A stretch of DNA of 64,000 nt, from positions 310,001 through 374,000 of the forward strand of contig NZ_JUIW01000001.1 in the NCBI RefSeq assembly GCF_004151245.1, given 5' to 3'. A model generated the notes under the pieces. It saw only the letters and a list, made by a program, of their open reading frames with translations. It had not been told where the DNA came from and did no database searches. This document shows, piece after piece, positions 8,402 to 16,056 of the stretch (the first letter of the stretch is position 1; each line of letters begins with the position of its first letter). A program made the translations under genes and the position numbers. The DNA is from Flavobacterium beibuense. GTDB taxonomy: Bacteria > Bacteroidota > Bacteroidia > Flavobacteriales > Flavobacteriaceae.

Positions 8402-9217
8402 ATGGAAGCCAATGTAATACAGCCGAAAGCTACGGCTACAGATAGTAAAAAGCAGAATTTTTCAAAATATGATCCTTCAGGAACAGATCCTAATCGTTAT
8501 GCGGCAGTATCCAATCCTAAAGAGGCAGATGAATACCTTCATGGGAAGAAAAGTATTATACCGGGATTAAGGGTAAATGTAGGTACTACAGAAAGGTTAC
8601 TTATGATAGCTGCAGGTTCTTACCTGTTATACCGCGCATTGAAAAAGAATGATGACAGCAAGGTATTAGAGAGTATGGCTGCGGGGACTATGCTTTTTAG
8701 AGGAGTAAGTGGTTATTGCCCTGCTTATGATGCCCTGAAAGGGAGTAAAATGCTTAAAAGTAATAATATTTCTATCACTGCTAACTTAACAGTTGATAAG
8801 CCTGCACATGAGGTTTACAGTGCGTGGCGTACTTTAGAAAACCTTCCGTTGTTTATGAAACATTTGGAAAGTGTGACTGAAGTAAGCGAAAACGTTTCTG
8901 AATGGAAAGCAAATATACCCGGAGGTCTAGGTTCAATTAAATGGAATGCAGAGATATTGATGGATGAACCGAATAAGGTGTTGAGCTGGCAATCGCTGCC
9001 GGGTGCAACAATTAATAATTCTGGTAAAGTGAAGTTTAAAGATAATGGGGCGAGTACAGAAATAGATGTTACTATTTCTTATCATGCGCCGCTAGGTATG
9101 CCGGGTGCCGGTGTAGCTAAATTACTTAATCCGATGTTTGAAAATATCGTATTTAATGATATAGAGGGCTTTAAAAGTTACATGGAGTCCGGTAACGCGC
9201 CTATACCGCAGGAATAA
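8402..9217 (+). CDS. SRPBCC-family protein with N-terminal membrane-type segment
   Basis: 271 residues in two parts. Residues about 58-115 (VGTTERLLMIAAGSYLLYRAL, then GTMLFRGVSGYCPAYDAL) resemble the small inner-membrane DUF2892 domain. Residues about 122-265 form an SRPBCC/START-like (polyketide cyclase/dehydrase) hydrophobic-ligand fold, starting ITANLTVDKPAHEVYSAWR. The combination is known as a conserved bacterial protein whose ligand is not established. It stands alone, with a terminator immediately downstream. The first 45 residues are polar and probably disordered. Confidence 0.82.
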   Translation: MEANVIQPKATATDSKKQNFSKYDPSGTDPNRYAAVSNPKEADEYLHGKKSIIPGLRVNVGTTERLLMIAAGSYLLYRALKKNDDSKVLESMAAGTMLFRGVSGYCPAYDALKGSKMLKSNNISITANLTVDKPAHEVYSAWRTLENLPLFMKHLESVTEVSENVSEWKANIPGGLGSIKWNAEILMDEPNKVLSWQSLPGATINNSGKVKFKDNGASTEIDVTISYHAPLGMPGAGVAKLLNPMFENIVFNDIEGFKSYMESGNAPIPQE

Positions 9218-9249
9218 AGATTCCTTTTTAGTAGTGCCTTTGGGCACAA

Positions 9250-9286
9250 AAAAACTCCTCTTTTTTAAAGAGGAGTTTTTATTTTT
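9250..9286 (+). terminator. Terminator after the SRPBCC gene
   Basis: AAAAACTCCTCTTT / AAAGAGGAGTTTTT hairpin followed by a second T-run. It can also serve the convergent 55-residue gene. Confidence 0.9.
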
Positions 9287-9303
9287 TTAATTGGCTGTAT
9301 GCC

Positions 9304-9471
9304 TTATTTAATAATTCCAAAAATTCCGGCTGCAACCATTGCAGCAATGATAGCCCCAACAGCAATTTCAATATATCTTATAATATTATCTTTCTTTTTG
9401 AAAGCTAAGTGAAAGTTATATTTCTTTTTACGGGCTAAAGTGTTTCCGTTGTAGTTAGGTGTGTTTTTCAT
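9304..9471 (-). CDS. Small membrane protein, 55 residues (unknown function)
   Basis: Short reading frame with ATG at 9471 and TAA at 9304. It encodes a basic N-terminus (NTLARKKKYNFHLAFKKKDN) and one hydrophobic helix from about residue 32 (IRYIEIAVGAIIAAMVAAGI). The charge distribution fits a single-pass inner-membrane protein with its N-terminus in the cytosol. It sits between a terminator and a divergent gene. The amino-acid pattern supports translation; there is no homology evidence that I can cite. Confidence 0.6.
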   Translation of the reverse strand: MKNTPNYNGNTLARKKKYNFHLAFKKKDNIIRYIEIAVGAIIAAMVAAGIFGIIK

Positions 9472-9635
9472 AGCATTATTCGTTTATTACGTGGATAAAT
9501 TTAATACATGCTAAATTTTAATGAAAATCATTTAACATTGCCTTAAAAATAATTATTTATTTGTAAAATCCAAATAGTATGCCATGTTTCGTTATTCGAT
9601 TGGGTTTAACTAATTTTGTGCTTTAATATTACATT

Positions 9636-10172
9636 TTGAAAAAAGAAATTGTTGTTATAATAGGTGGGCCGGGCTCCGGCAAGACTTCTATAATAGATGA
9701 GCTTATTAAAAAAGGACATATCTGTTACCCTGAAGTTTCTCGCGAGGTAACGCTTGAAGCTAGAATACAGGGTATAGAACAGCTTTTTTTAGAAAAACCA
9801 TTGCTTTTTAGTGAACTTTTACTTGAGGGCAGGAAAAAACAACACGCAGATGCTTTACAGGAAGAGTCACGGATAGTTTTTTTAGACAGGGGAATACCCG
9901 ATGTGCTGGCTTATATGCATTATATAGGAGATTCATATCCTGTAGCTTTTGATGATGCCTGCAAGGAATATCGCTATACTAAGATTTTCTTTTTGCCACC
10001 CTGGGAAGAAATTTACTCTCCAGATGAAGAACGTTATGAAAACTGGGAACAGGCTAAGTTAATAGCCGATCATTTAGTGGAAACCTATACAAATTATGGT
10101 TATAATTTAATTGAAGTGCCAAAAGATACGGTTGATAACAGAATTCTTTTTATCTTAGGGCATCTTTCTTAA
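9636..10172 (+). CDS. P-loop AAA-family ATPase/kinase-like protein
   Basis: 178 residues with an N-terminal Walker A loop, GGPGSGKTS (residues 9-17), and a Walker-B-like VFLDRGIPDVLAYM. It resembles the AAA_28 group of small NTPases/nucleotide kinases. No ATG is available near the start, so TTG at 9636 is the best start codon: it leaves only seven residues before the P-loop strand. recQ follows immediately and fmt after that, so the three are probably co-transcribed. Substrate unknown. Confidence 0.82.
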   Translation: MKKEIVVIIGGPGSGKTSIIDELIKKGHICYPEVSREVTLEARIQGIEQLFLEKPLLFSELLLEGRKKQHADALQEESRIVFLDRGIPDVLAYMHYIGDSYPVAFDDACKEYRYTKIFFLPPWEEIYSPDEERYENWEQAKLIADHLVETYTNYGYNLIEVPKDTVDNRILFILGHLS

Positions 10173-10179
10173 TTTGAGT

Positions 10180-12072
10180 ATGCAGCAACCCCTAGATATT
10201 TTAAAAAACTATTGGAAACACGATAGTTTTAGGGAACCACAGGAACAAATAATACAATCTGTTTTACAGGGAAAAGATACACTTACCATTATGCCAACCG
10301 GTGGAGGTAAGTCGGTGTGCTTTCAGGTGCCTGCTATGTTAAAAGAAGGCATTTGTCTTGTAATTTCCCCTTTGGTAGCATTAATGAAAGATCAGGTTGC
10401 TAATCTTCAGCAAAAAGGGATTAAAGCTATTGCGCTTACAGGAGGCATATCTGTTGATGAAATAAGTGATTTGCTGGATAATTGCCGTTTTGGTAACTAT
10501 AAGTTCTTATATCTCTCGCCGGAAAGACTTCAGGCCGACTGGATATTGGACAGATTAAAGGAACTACCTATAAATCTTGTTGCTGTAGATGAGGCACATT
10601 GTGTATCGCAATGGGGGCACGATTTCAGGCCGGCTTATTTAAAGATATCTTCCCTAAAAAACTATCTGCCTAAAGTTCCTTTTCTGGCTTTAACCGCTTC
10701 GGCTACAAAAAGGGTGAGGGAAGATATTATTAAACACCTGCAACTTGATAGTCCTGCTGTTTTTGTAAAATCGTTTACAAGGGAAAATCTTGCTTATATG
10801 GTTTTTGAAACAGAAGACAAACTACACAGGATGCAGCAGATTCTTACTAAAAATCCGCAATCTTCCATAGTATATGTGCGAAACAGAAAATCATGCCATG
10901 ATGTGTCAAGACAGTTGGAGTCGTTAGGCTTTAAGGCTACTTTTTATCATGGGGGGCTTACATCAGTAGAGAAGGAAAAGAATATGAAGCTGTGGTTAAG
11001 CAATCAGGCTCAGGTTATGGTGGCTACCAATGCTTTTGGTATGGGCATAGATAAACCGGACGTTAAAACGGTAATACATATACAACTTCCCGAAAATATG
11101 GAGAGTTATTATCAGGAAGCTGGCAGGTCTGGGCGTGATGGCACAAAGGCATTTGCGGTTTTACTTGTAAATGCATCTGATGCGCAGATAGGTAAAAAGC
11201 AGTTTTTAGAAGTGCTGCCTGACAGGCATTTTTTAAAAGACGTATATATAAGACTTAATAACTATTTGCAGATAGCTTATGGTGAAGGTATAAATCAAAG
11301 CTTTGCCTTTAATTTTAATGTTTTTTGCAGGCAGTATAATCTTCCGGTTGTAAAAGCGTACAATGCTTTGCAGTTTTTAGACAGGCAAGGTATTATTACC
11401 ATGACAAAAGAGTTTTCGGAAAAAATCACTATCCAGTTTCTTATATCCAGTAAAGAGGTGATGAGGTATGTTAGCCTTAACCAAAATGATGAGGAAGTTA
11501 TTCTTGCCATATTAAGGAATTATCCCGGAATATTTGATATGGAGACAAATCTTAATGCCGATTTGATTATAAGGAAAGCCAAAACCACTCTGGAGGAACT
11601 ACAACAGGTTTTAAAAAGGCTGAGTGATAAAGAGGTTATATCGTATCATAGTTTGGGTAACGACAGCAGGCTTACTTTTAATGAGGTTAGAGAGGATGAT
11701 TTAACCATCAATAGGGTTGCTAAGTTTTTAGAGAGACAGAATGATATTAAAACTACGCAGCTTGACCGGGTTATTAGTTATATAAATGATACCGAAACCT
11801 GTAAAAGCAGGCTGATATTAAACTATTTTGATGAAGAGTCTGATAAGGACTGCGGGATATGTTCCTGGTGTATAAATAAGGTTAGAAAAGCTAAGGAGCC
11901 GGCTGAAACGGCTACTGCAATTTTAGAGTTACTTGAAAAGGGAGCTATGTCGTCAAGAGATATAGAGGAAAAGCTGGAACTTACGCCAAAGGAGACTATT
12001 TTTGCAGTACAGATCCTTTTAGAAAACGACAGGATTAAGATAAATACCAATAATCAATATATATTAAAGTGA
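10180..12072 (+). CDS. recQ: ATP-dependent DNA helicase of the RecQ family
   Basis: A 3'-to-5' DNA helicase for repair and recombination. Walker A PTGGGKS lies at about residues 39-45, DEAHC and HDFRPAY follow near residue 137, and the helicase C domain carries YHGGLTSVEKE, ATNAFGMGIDKPDV and QEAGRSGRDG. A RecQ zinc site follows, with Cys residues in TETCKSRLI and DCGICSWC. At about 630 residues it has a short winged-helix-like tail (AMSSRDIEEKLEL) and no recognisable HRDC domain. A TTG lies two codons upstream, but I prefer the ATG at 10180. The stop overlaps the fmt start (TGATG). Confidence 0.92.
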   Translation: MQQPLDILKNYWKHDSFREPQEQIIQSVLQGKDTLTIMPTGGGKSVCFQVPAMLKEGICLVISPLVALMKDQVANLQQKGIKAIALTGGISVDEISDLLDNCRFGNYKFLYLSPERLQADWILDRLKELPINLVAVDEAHCVSQWGHDFRPAYLKISSLKNYLPKVPFLALTASATKRVREDIIKHLQLDSPAVFVKSFTRENLAYMVFETEDKLHRMQQILTKNPQSSIVYVRNRKSCHDVSRQLESLGFKATFYHGGLTSVEKEKNMKLWLSNQAQVMVATNAFGMGIDKPDVKTVIHIQLPENMESYYQEAGRSGRDGTKAFAVLLVNASDAQIGKKQFLEVLPDRHFLKDVYIRLNNYLQIAYGEGINQSFAFNFNVFCRQYNLPVVKAYNALQFLDRQGIITMTKEFSEKITIQFLISSKEVMRYVSLNQNDEEVILAILRNYPGIFDMETNLNADLIIRKAKTTLEELQQVLKRLSDKEVISYHSLGNDSRLTFNEVREDDLTINRVAKFLERQNDIKTTQLDRVISYINDTETCKSRLILNYFDEESDKDCGICSWCINKVRKAKEPAETATAILELLEKGAMSSRDIEEKLELTPKETIFAVQILLENDRIKINTNNQYILK

Positions 12073-13019
12073 TGGAAAGACTGAAGATCGTGTTTATGGG
12101 TACGCCGGAATTTGCTGTAGGGATACTCGATACCATATATCAGAATAATTATGACATAGCAGGTGTTATTACTGCACCCGATAAACCTGCCGGAAGAGGT
12201 CAAAAGGTAAAATTCTCTGCTGTTAAGGAATATGCACTGGAGAAAGGACTACCACTTTTACAACCGATCAATTTAAAAGACGAATCTTTTTTAGAGGAGC
12301 TTAAATCGCTGGAGGCAAATCTTCAGGTGGTTGTAGCTTTTAGAATGTTGCCGGAGGCAGTGTGGAAAATGCCTAAACTGGGTACGTTTAATCTGCATGC
12401 TTCATTGTTACCTCAATATAGGGGGGCAGCTCCTATAAACTGGGCAGTCATTAACGGAGAGGTGAGAACCGGAGTTACTACCTTTTTTATAGATGAAAAG
12501 ATTGATACCGGCGCCATGATATTAAGAGAGGAAACATCTATTGATGATAATGAAACAGCAGGTGAGCTTCATGATAGATTAATGGAGCTGGGGCAAGGTA
12601 CTGTTTTAAAGACTTTAAAGCTTATAGAGACAGGTCGTGCGGAAACTACAATTCAAAAGGAAACAGAAGATATAAAAACGGCTTATAAACTTAATAAGGA
12701 TAATTGTAAAATAGACTGGTCTAAACCGGGTAGGGAAATACATAATCTGGTAAGAGGGCTTAGTCCGTATCCGGCTGCATGGTGCTTTGTAAAAGATAAT
12801 GGAGAGGAGTGGAATGTGAAGATTTATGAAACCGTGTTTGAAGAAACAAAGCCAAATGAGACTGCAGCAAGCATAATTGCGGGTAAAAAAGAGATAAAAG
12901 TTGCTGTGACTGATGGTTATCTACATATAAAAAGTCTTCAGTTTCCCGGAAAGAAAAAAATGACAGCTCAGGAATTGCTTAACGGTATGCAGTTTTCTGA
13001 CGCTGCTAAGGTTCTGTAA
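12072..13019 (+). CDS. fmt: Methionyl-tRNA formyltransferase
   Basis: Fmt transfers a formyl group from 10-formyl-tetrahydrofolate to initiator Met-tRNA. Seen in the sequence: N-terminal FMGTPEFAV, the folate-site and catalytic block NLHASLLPQYRGAAPINWA with Asn/His, the following TGVTTFFIDEKIDTG, and a C-terminal OB-like domain from about residue 205. The 315-residue length is normal. The ATG at 12072 overlaps the recQ TGA by one base, indicating coupling. A GTG one codon earlier is a less likely start. Confidence 0.94.
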   Translation: MERLKIVFMGTPEFAVGILDTIYQNNYDIAGVITAPDKPAGRGQKVKFSAVKEYALEKGLPLLQPINLKDESFLEELKSLEANLQVVVAFRMLPEAVWKMPKLGTFNLHASLLPQYRGAAPINWAVINGEVRTGVTTFFIDEKIDTGAMILREETSIDDNETAGELHDRLMELGQGTVLKTLKLIETGRAETTIQKETEDIKTAYKLNKDNCKIDWSKPGREIHNLVRGLSPYPAAWCFVKDNGEEWNVKIYETVFEETKPNETAASIIAGKKEIKVAVTDGYLHIKSLQFPGKKKMTAQELLNGMQFSDAAKVL

Positions 13020-13124
13020 CCCCAATAAACACTGATATTTTAAGAAAATTTTAATAAAACAAACAAGTTTATTAACATTTAAACCGAAGTTATCAACAAA
13101 TAAACGGAATTAACCTATAAACAC

Positions 13125-13154
13125 TTGTGTAATTTGATTTTCCTATTAAATTTG
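13125..13154 (+). promoter_or_regulatory. Promoter of the HU gene
   Basis: TTG, 19 bases, TAAATTTG: a full Bacteroidetes consensus promoter. The predicted leader is about 45-50 bases long. Confidence 0.7.
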
Positions 13155-13208
13155 TAGTACAGGATTAGAAAAACAATAATTTTAACCAAACAATTAATAA
13201 CAATTATT

Positions 13209-13484
13209 ATGAACAAATCAGAATTAATCGACGCAATGGCTGCAGATGCAGGAATCTCTAAAGGTGCAGCAAAAAAAGCTTTAGAATCTTTTGTTGGTAA
13301 CGTAGGCACTACATTACAAAAAGGAGGAAGAGTATCACTTGTAGGATTCGGATCTTGGTCAGTGTCTAAAAGAGCTGCTAGAGAAGGTAGAAACCCTCAA
13401 ACAGGTAAAACAATTAAAATTGCTGCTAAAAACGTGGTTAAATTTAAGCCAGGGGCTGAGCTTGATGGATCTGTAAATAAGTAA
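13209..13484 (+). CDS. HU-family nucleoid protein
   Basis: A 91-residue histone-like DNA-bending protein. The family signature is visible: MNKSELIDAMA at the N-terminus, then GRVSLVGFGSWSV, then the DNA-binding beta arm with REGRNPQTGKTI, and KFKPGAEL at the end. It is expressed from its own consensus promoter and ends at a clear terminator, consistent with a highly expressed single-gene unit. Confidence 0.95.
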   Translation: MNKSELIDAMAADAGISKGAAKKALESFVGNVGTTLQKGGRVSLVGFGSWSVSKRAAREGRNPQTGKTIKIAAKNVVKFKPGAELDGSVNK

Positions 13485-13504
13485 TATCAGTTTGCATATA
13501 GTAT

Positions 13505-13531
13505 AAAAGCCTCCATATTTGGGGGCTTTTT
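13505..13531 (+). terminator. Terminator after HU
   Basis: AAAAGCCTCC / GGGGGCTTTT hairpin (one wobble pair) followed by T-run. Confidence 0.85.
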
Positions 13532-13603
13532 CTTTTAAACTTTTATAAATTGTTTTGGATGTAGGTAATTTTTTCTTTAAATTTATTTCAAAATGCAAAG
13601 ACT

Positions 13604-14164
13604 ATGATTTCACTAAAACCCAAAAAAGGTCACCTGCTGATTGCAGAGCCTTCCTCCATTGGAGATCTGTCTTTTAACAGATCTGTAGTTTTACTAGCCG
13701 ATCATAATGCAGAAGGTTCTATAGGCTTCATCCTTAATAAACCTTTAGGTTATTCGATACAGGATCTTATTCCTGAAATTCATGGTAAGTTTAAAATATA
13801 TAATGGCGGGCCTGTAGAACAGGATAATTTGTATTTTATTCATAATGTTCCAGAGCTTATACCGGAGAGTATAGAAATTTCCAGTGGAATTTACTGGGGA
13901 GGTGATTTTAAATCTACCAAAGATTTAATTAATCAGGGTAAAATTAAGCGTAATAATATCCGCTTCTTTTTAGGATATACAGGTTGGGCGGCTCATCAGT
14001 TGGAGGATGAACTTGAAGATAATTCATGGATTGTTTCTGAGAACAGTTATGAAAACAAAATCATAGGTAAGTCCAGTACTTCTTTCTGGAAAGAAAAAAT
14101 CATGGAATTAGGAGGAGAGTATCTGATTTGGTCTAACTCGCCTGAAAATCCGGCGCTTAACTAG
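13604..14164 (+). CDS. YqgE/AlgH family protein
   Basis: 186 residues with the whole YqgE/AlgH fold: KKGHLLIAEPS at the start, GSIGFILNKPLGYS, YNGGPVEQDNLYFIH, and FFLGYTGWAAHQLEDEL. Family members are widespread and poorly understood; AlgH was first linked to alginate regulation in Pseudomonas. The stop codon overlaps that of the convergent aminotransferase gene (CTAG). Confidence 0.9.
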   Translation: MISLKPKKGHLLIAEPSSIGDLSFNRSVVLLADHNAEGSIGFILNKPLGYSIQDLIPEIHGKFKIYNGGPVEQDNLYFIHNVPELIPESIEISSGIYWGGDFKSTKDLINQGKIKRNNIRFFLGYTGWAAHQLEDELEDNSWIVSENSYENKIIGKSSTSFWKEKIMELGGEYLIWSNSPENPALN

Positions 14165-15000
14165 CCGAGTCTTATTAAAACATTTAATTTTTTTATCAGT
14201 TCGGAAGCCAGAGTGTTTCCGTATTCCTTTTTGCGATATTTTGTTATCGGCTGAATTCCTTTTATCACATTTGTAATAAATATCTCGTCGGCCTTTTGAA
14301 GGTCAAAAGGAGATATGCTTTCTTCAGAAACTTCAAGTGCTTCAGTTTTTCGGGCAATAGAAAGTATTTGTTTTCTCATTATGCCGTTTAAACAGCCATC
14401 TGTTATAGGTGGGGTGACTAGTTTGTTTCCTTTAAGCATAAAAACATTGCCCTGTAAAGCTTCAATTACGTTTTTGTCATCATTTATAAGCAGGCAGTTG
14501 TTAAGTCCATTTTCGTGGGCAAAAATGCTTCCTGTTATCTGAATCATTTTGTTGGTGGTTTTCAGGGTAGACAAAAGCTGCTTGGTAACGTAAAAATCTT
14601 TAAACAGATCTACTTCATAAGTGTCTTCATTTAAAGAGTAAAGAGGCTCGGCTATTGCTTCAGCAGTAATTATAAATTCGGCATCATTTGTTGTTGGGAG
14701 ATATAATCCGCCCGGTTTCCTGAAGAAAATTACCCTTGCGCGGGCAGAAGCTGATATTCCTAAGTTTTCGGTAAGGATTTTAACCTGTTCTTCCATGTAT
14801 TCCATAGTGAAATGCATAGGGATTTCCATTCTGATAATCCTCATTGATGCCATTAACCTGAAGTAATGATCTTCGGGAAAAAGAATTTTTCCGTCTATTA
14901 CTTTTAGTGTTTCAAAAACAGCGTCGCCATATAAAAAGCCTCTGTTTTGTTCTAATGAAAGGTTTGTGTTATCTGTAAGGTTACCGTTATAGTTAATCAT
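14161..15000 (-). CDS. Class IV PLP-dependent aminotransferase/lyase
   Basis: 279 residues of the fold shared by branched-chain and D-amino-acid aminotransferases and aminodeoxychorismate lyase (PabC). Seen: the N-terminal GFLYGDAVFETLKV, the central Lys of STLKTTNKM as the likely PLP lysine, and the C-terminal KADEIFITNVIKGIQPI. The length and the ETLKV opening fit PabC-like enzymes, which would make p-aminobenzoate for folate, but the sequence alone does not settle the substrate. Confidence 0.85.
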   Translation of the reverse strand: MINYNGNLTDNTNLSLEQNRGFLYGDAVFETLKVIDGKILFPEDHYFRLMASMRIIRMEIPMHFTMEYMEEQVKILTENLGISASARARVIFFRKPGGLYLPTTNDAEFIITAEAIAEPLYSLNEDTYEVDLFKDFYVTKQLLSTLKTTNKMIQITGSIFAHENGLNNCLLINDDKNVIEALQGNVFMLKGNKLVTPPITDGCLNGIMRKQILSIARKTEALEVSEESISPFDLQKADEIFITNVIKGIQPITKYRKKEYGNTLASELIKKLNVLIRLG

Positions 15001-15052
15001 AAAAAAAGCCCTGAAAATTCAGGGCAAATATAGCTTTTATATGAATGAATTC

Positions 15053-15445
15053 CTAAACGGAACCGATAACATGTTTAAGGTCGGAAATTTGATTTTCCCA
15101 CAACTGTTTAGACTCGTCAACATCGTCTTCGTCAGCAAAATCAACAACAACTAAGGAAACGTCTTTCGTGATTTCATCCACAAGTATGCGCATTTCAAAA
15201 TAATAGTCGGTATCGTTATTGTCGTCATCTAACCAGCGAAACTTAACTTTTTCACCATTTTTCTTAGAAGTCATCCTTGCTTTTTCCTCACTGTCGTTCC
15301 AAATAAAACTAAAAACTTCTCCTCTTGAGTTTACATTGTCTGCAAACCACTCTGAAAGACCTGAAGGGGTAGATATATATTGGTATAACAGTTGGGGTGA
15401 AGAGGTTAGGGGGAATTCTATTTCATATTTTACTTTTACGTCCAT
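15053..15445 (-). CDS. START-like/SRPBCC domain protein
   Basis: A 130-residue single-domain protein starting VKYEIEFPLTSSPQLLYQYI, then GLSEWFADNV and FIWNDSEEKARM. It resembles the AHSA1/START-like group common in flavobacteria. No catalytic residues can be assigned. It is the last gene of a minus-strand pair with the aminotransferase (52 bases apart) and is divergent from the tRNA. Confidence 0.82.
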   Translation of the reverse strand: MDVKVKYEIEFPLTSSPQLLYQYISTPSGLSEWFADNVNSRGEVFSFIWNDSEEKARMTSKKNGEKVKFRWLDDDNNDTDYYFEMRILVDEITKDVSLVVVDFADEDDVDESKQLWENQISDLKHVIGSV

Positions 15446-15529
15446 ACTTAGTTATTTTTTGGAAATATATAATAATTACTATTCATATAAAAGCGATTTG
15501 AAAAATAATTTTTTTTCTGCAAAATATAT

Positions 15530-15559
15530 TTGCAACCTTTAAATTTAGTTATATATTTG
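15530..15559 (+). promoter_or_regulatory. Promoter of tRNA-Met
   Basis: TTG, 19 bases, TATATTTG, placed about 37 bases upstream of the tRNA. A second TATATTTG lies at 15525-15532; its last bases supply the TTG of this promoter, so two overlapping promoters are possible. Confidence 0.65.
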
Positions 15560-15595
15560 CACCCGCATTCAAGGATGTAATAACCGAGAATAAAT

Positions 15596-15669
15596 GGCGA
15601 GGTAGCTCAGTCGGTTAGAGCGCAGGATTCATAACCCTGAGGTCACGGGTTCAACTCCCGTCTTCGCTA
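15596..15669 (+). tRNA. tRNA-Met (anticodon CAT)
   Basis: A 74-base cloverleaf: acceptor arm GGCGAGG pairing with CTTCGCT, D-arm, anticodon loop TTCATAA, T-arm CGGG-TTCAACT-CCCG. CCA is not encoded. The anticodon stem lacks the three G-C pairs expected of an initiator tRNA, so this is an elongator type. A CAT tRNA can also be tRNA-Ile2 after lysidine modification, which the sequence does not exclude. The pair next to the loop is an A/C mismatch. Confidence 0.9.
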
Positions 15670-15679
15670 CAAAATTTGT

Positions 15680-15714
15680 AAAAAGCTGTAAGAAAAACTC
15701 TTGCAGCTTTTTTT
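15680..15714 (+). terminator. Terminator after tRNA-Met
   Basis: AAAAAGCTG-TAAG / CTTG-CAGCTTTTT hairpin followed by T-run. Confidence 0.8.
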
Positions 15715-16056
15715 GTTTTTATACCTCTGTGGTTTTTTAGTTTAAAGCGATTTTAATTCTTAAAAACGATTCTTGTTTTTTTACTTTTTATCCTTCTTTT
15801 TACTTGCTTTTCATTTAAAATTTTTCGCTTATTAAAATCTTACATATTTAACTCCTTGCTAAAGAGCTTTTTTCGTGTTATTTCTAAAAAAAAACATAAA
15901 AAAATAACAGGTTATTACAACTTTGTTATTTAATTAACAAACGTATAATTCTTACAACTTTTAACAGATTAAACTGGTTATATTTGTTAAAAGGCCAGTA
16001 TTTTTATGGCTTAAACATAAATTACGCTAATTAATTATCAACTAAATTTTTTTTCT
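15715..16056. other. AT-rich intergenic stretch before the large T9SS gene
   Basis: No reading frame or RNA is recognised. A TATATTTG -7 element at 15979-15986 probably drives the large secreted-protein gene, giving a leader of about 65 bases. No matching TTG is seen at the standard distance. Confidence 0.5.

Noticed and set aside
15715..16056. Possible second RNA gene after tRNA-Met
   Set aside because: AT-rich sequence without stable stems beyond the terminator.
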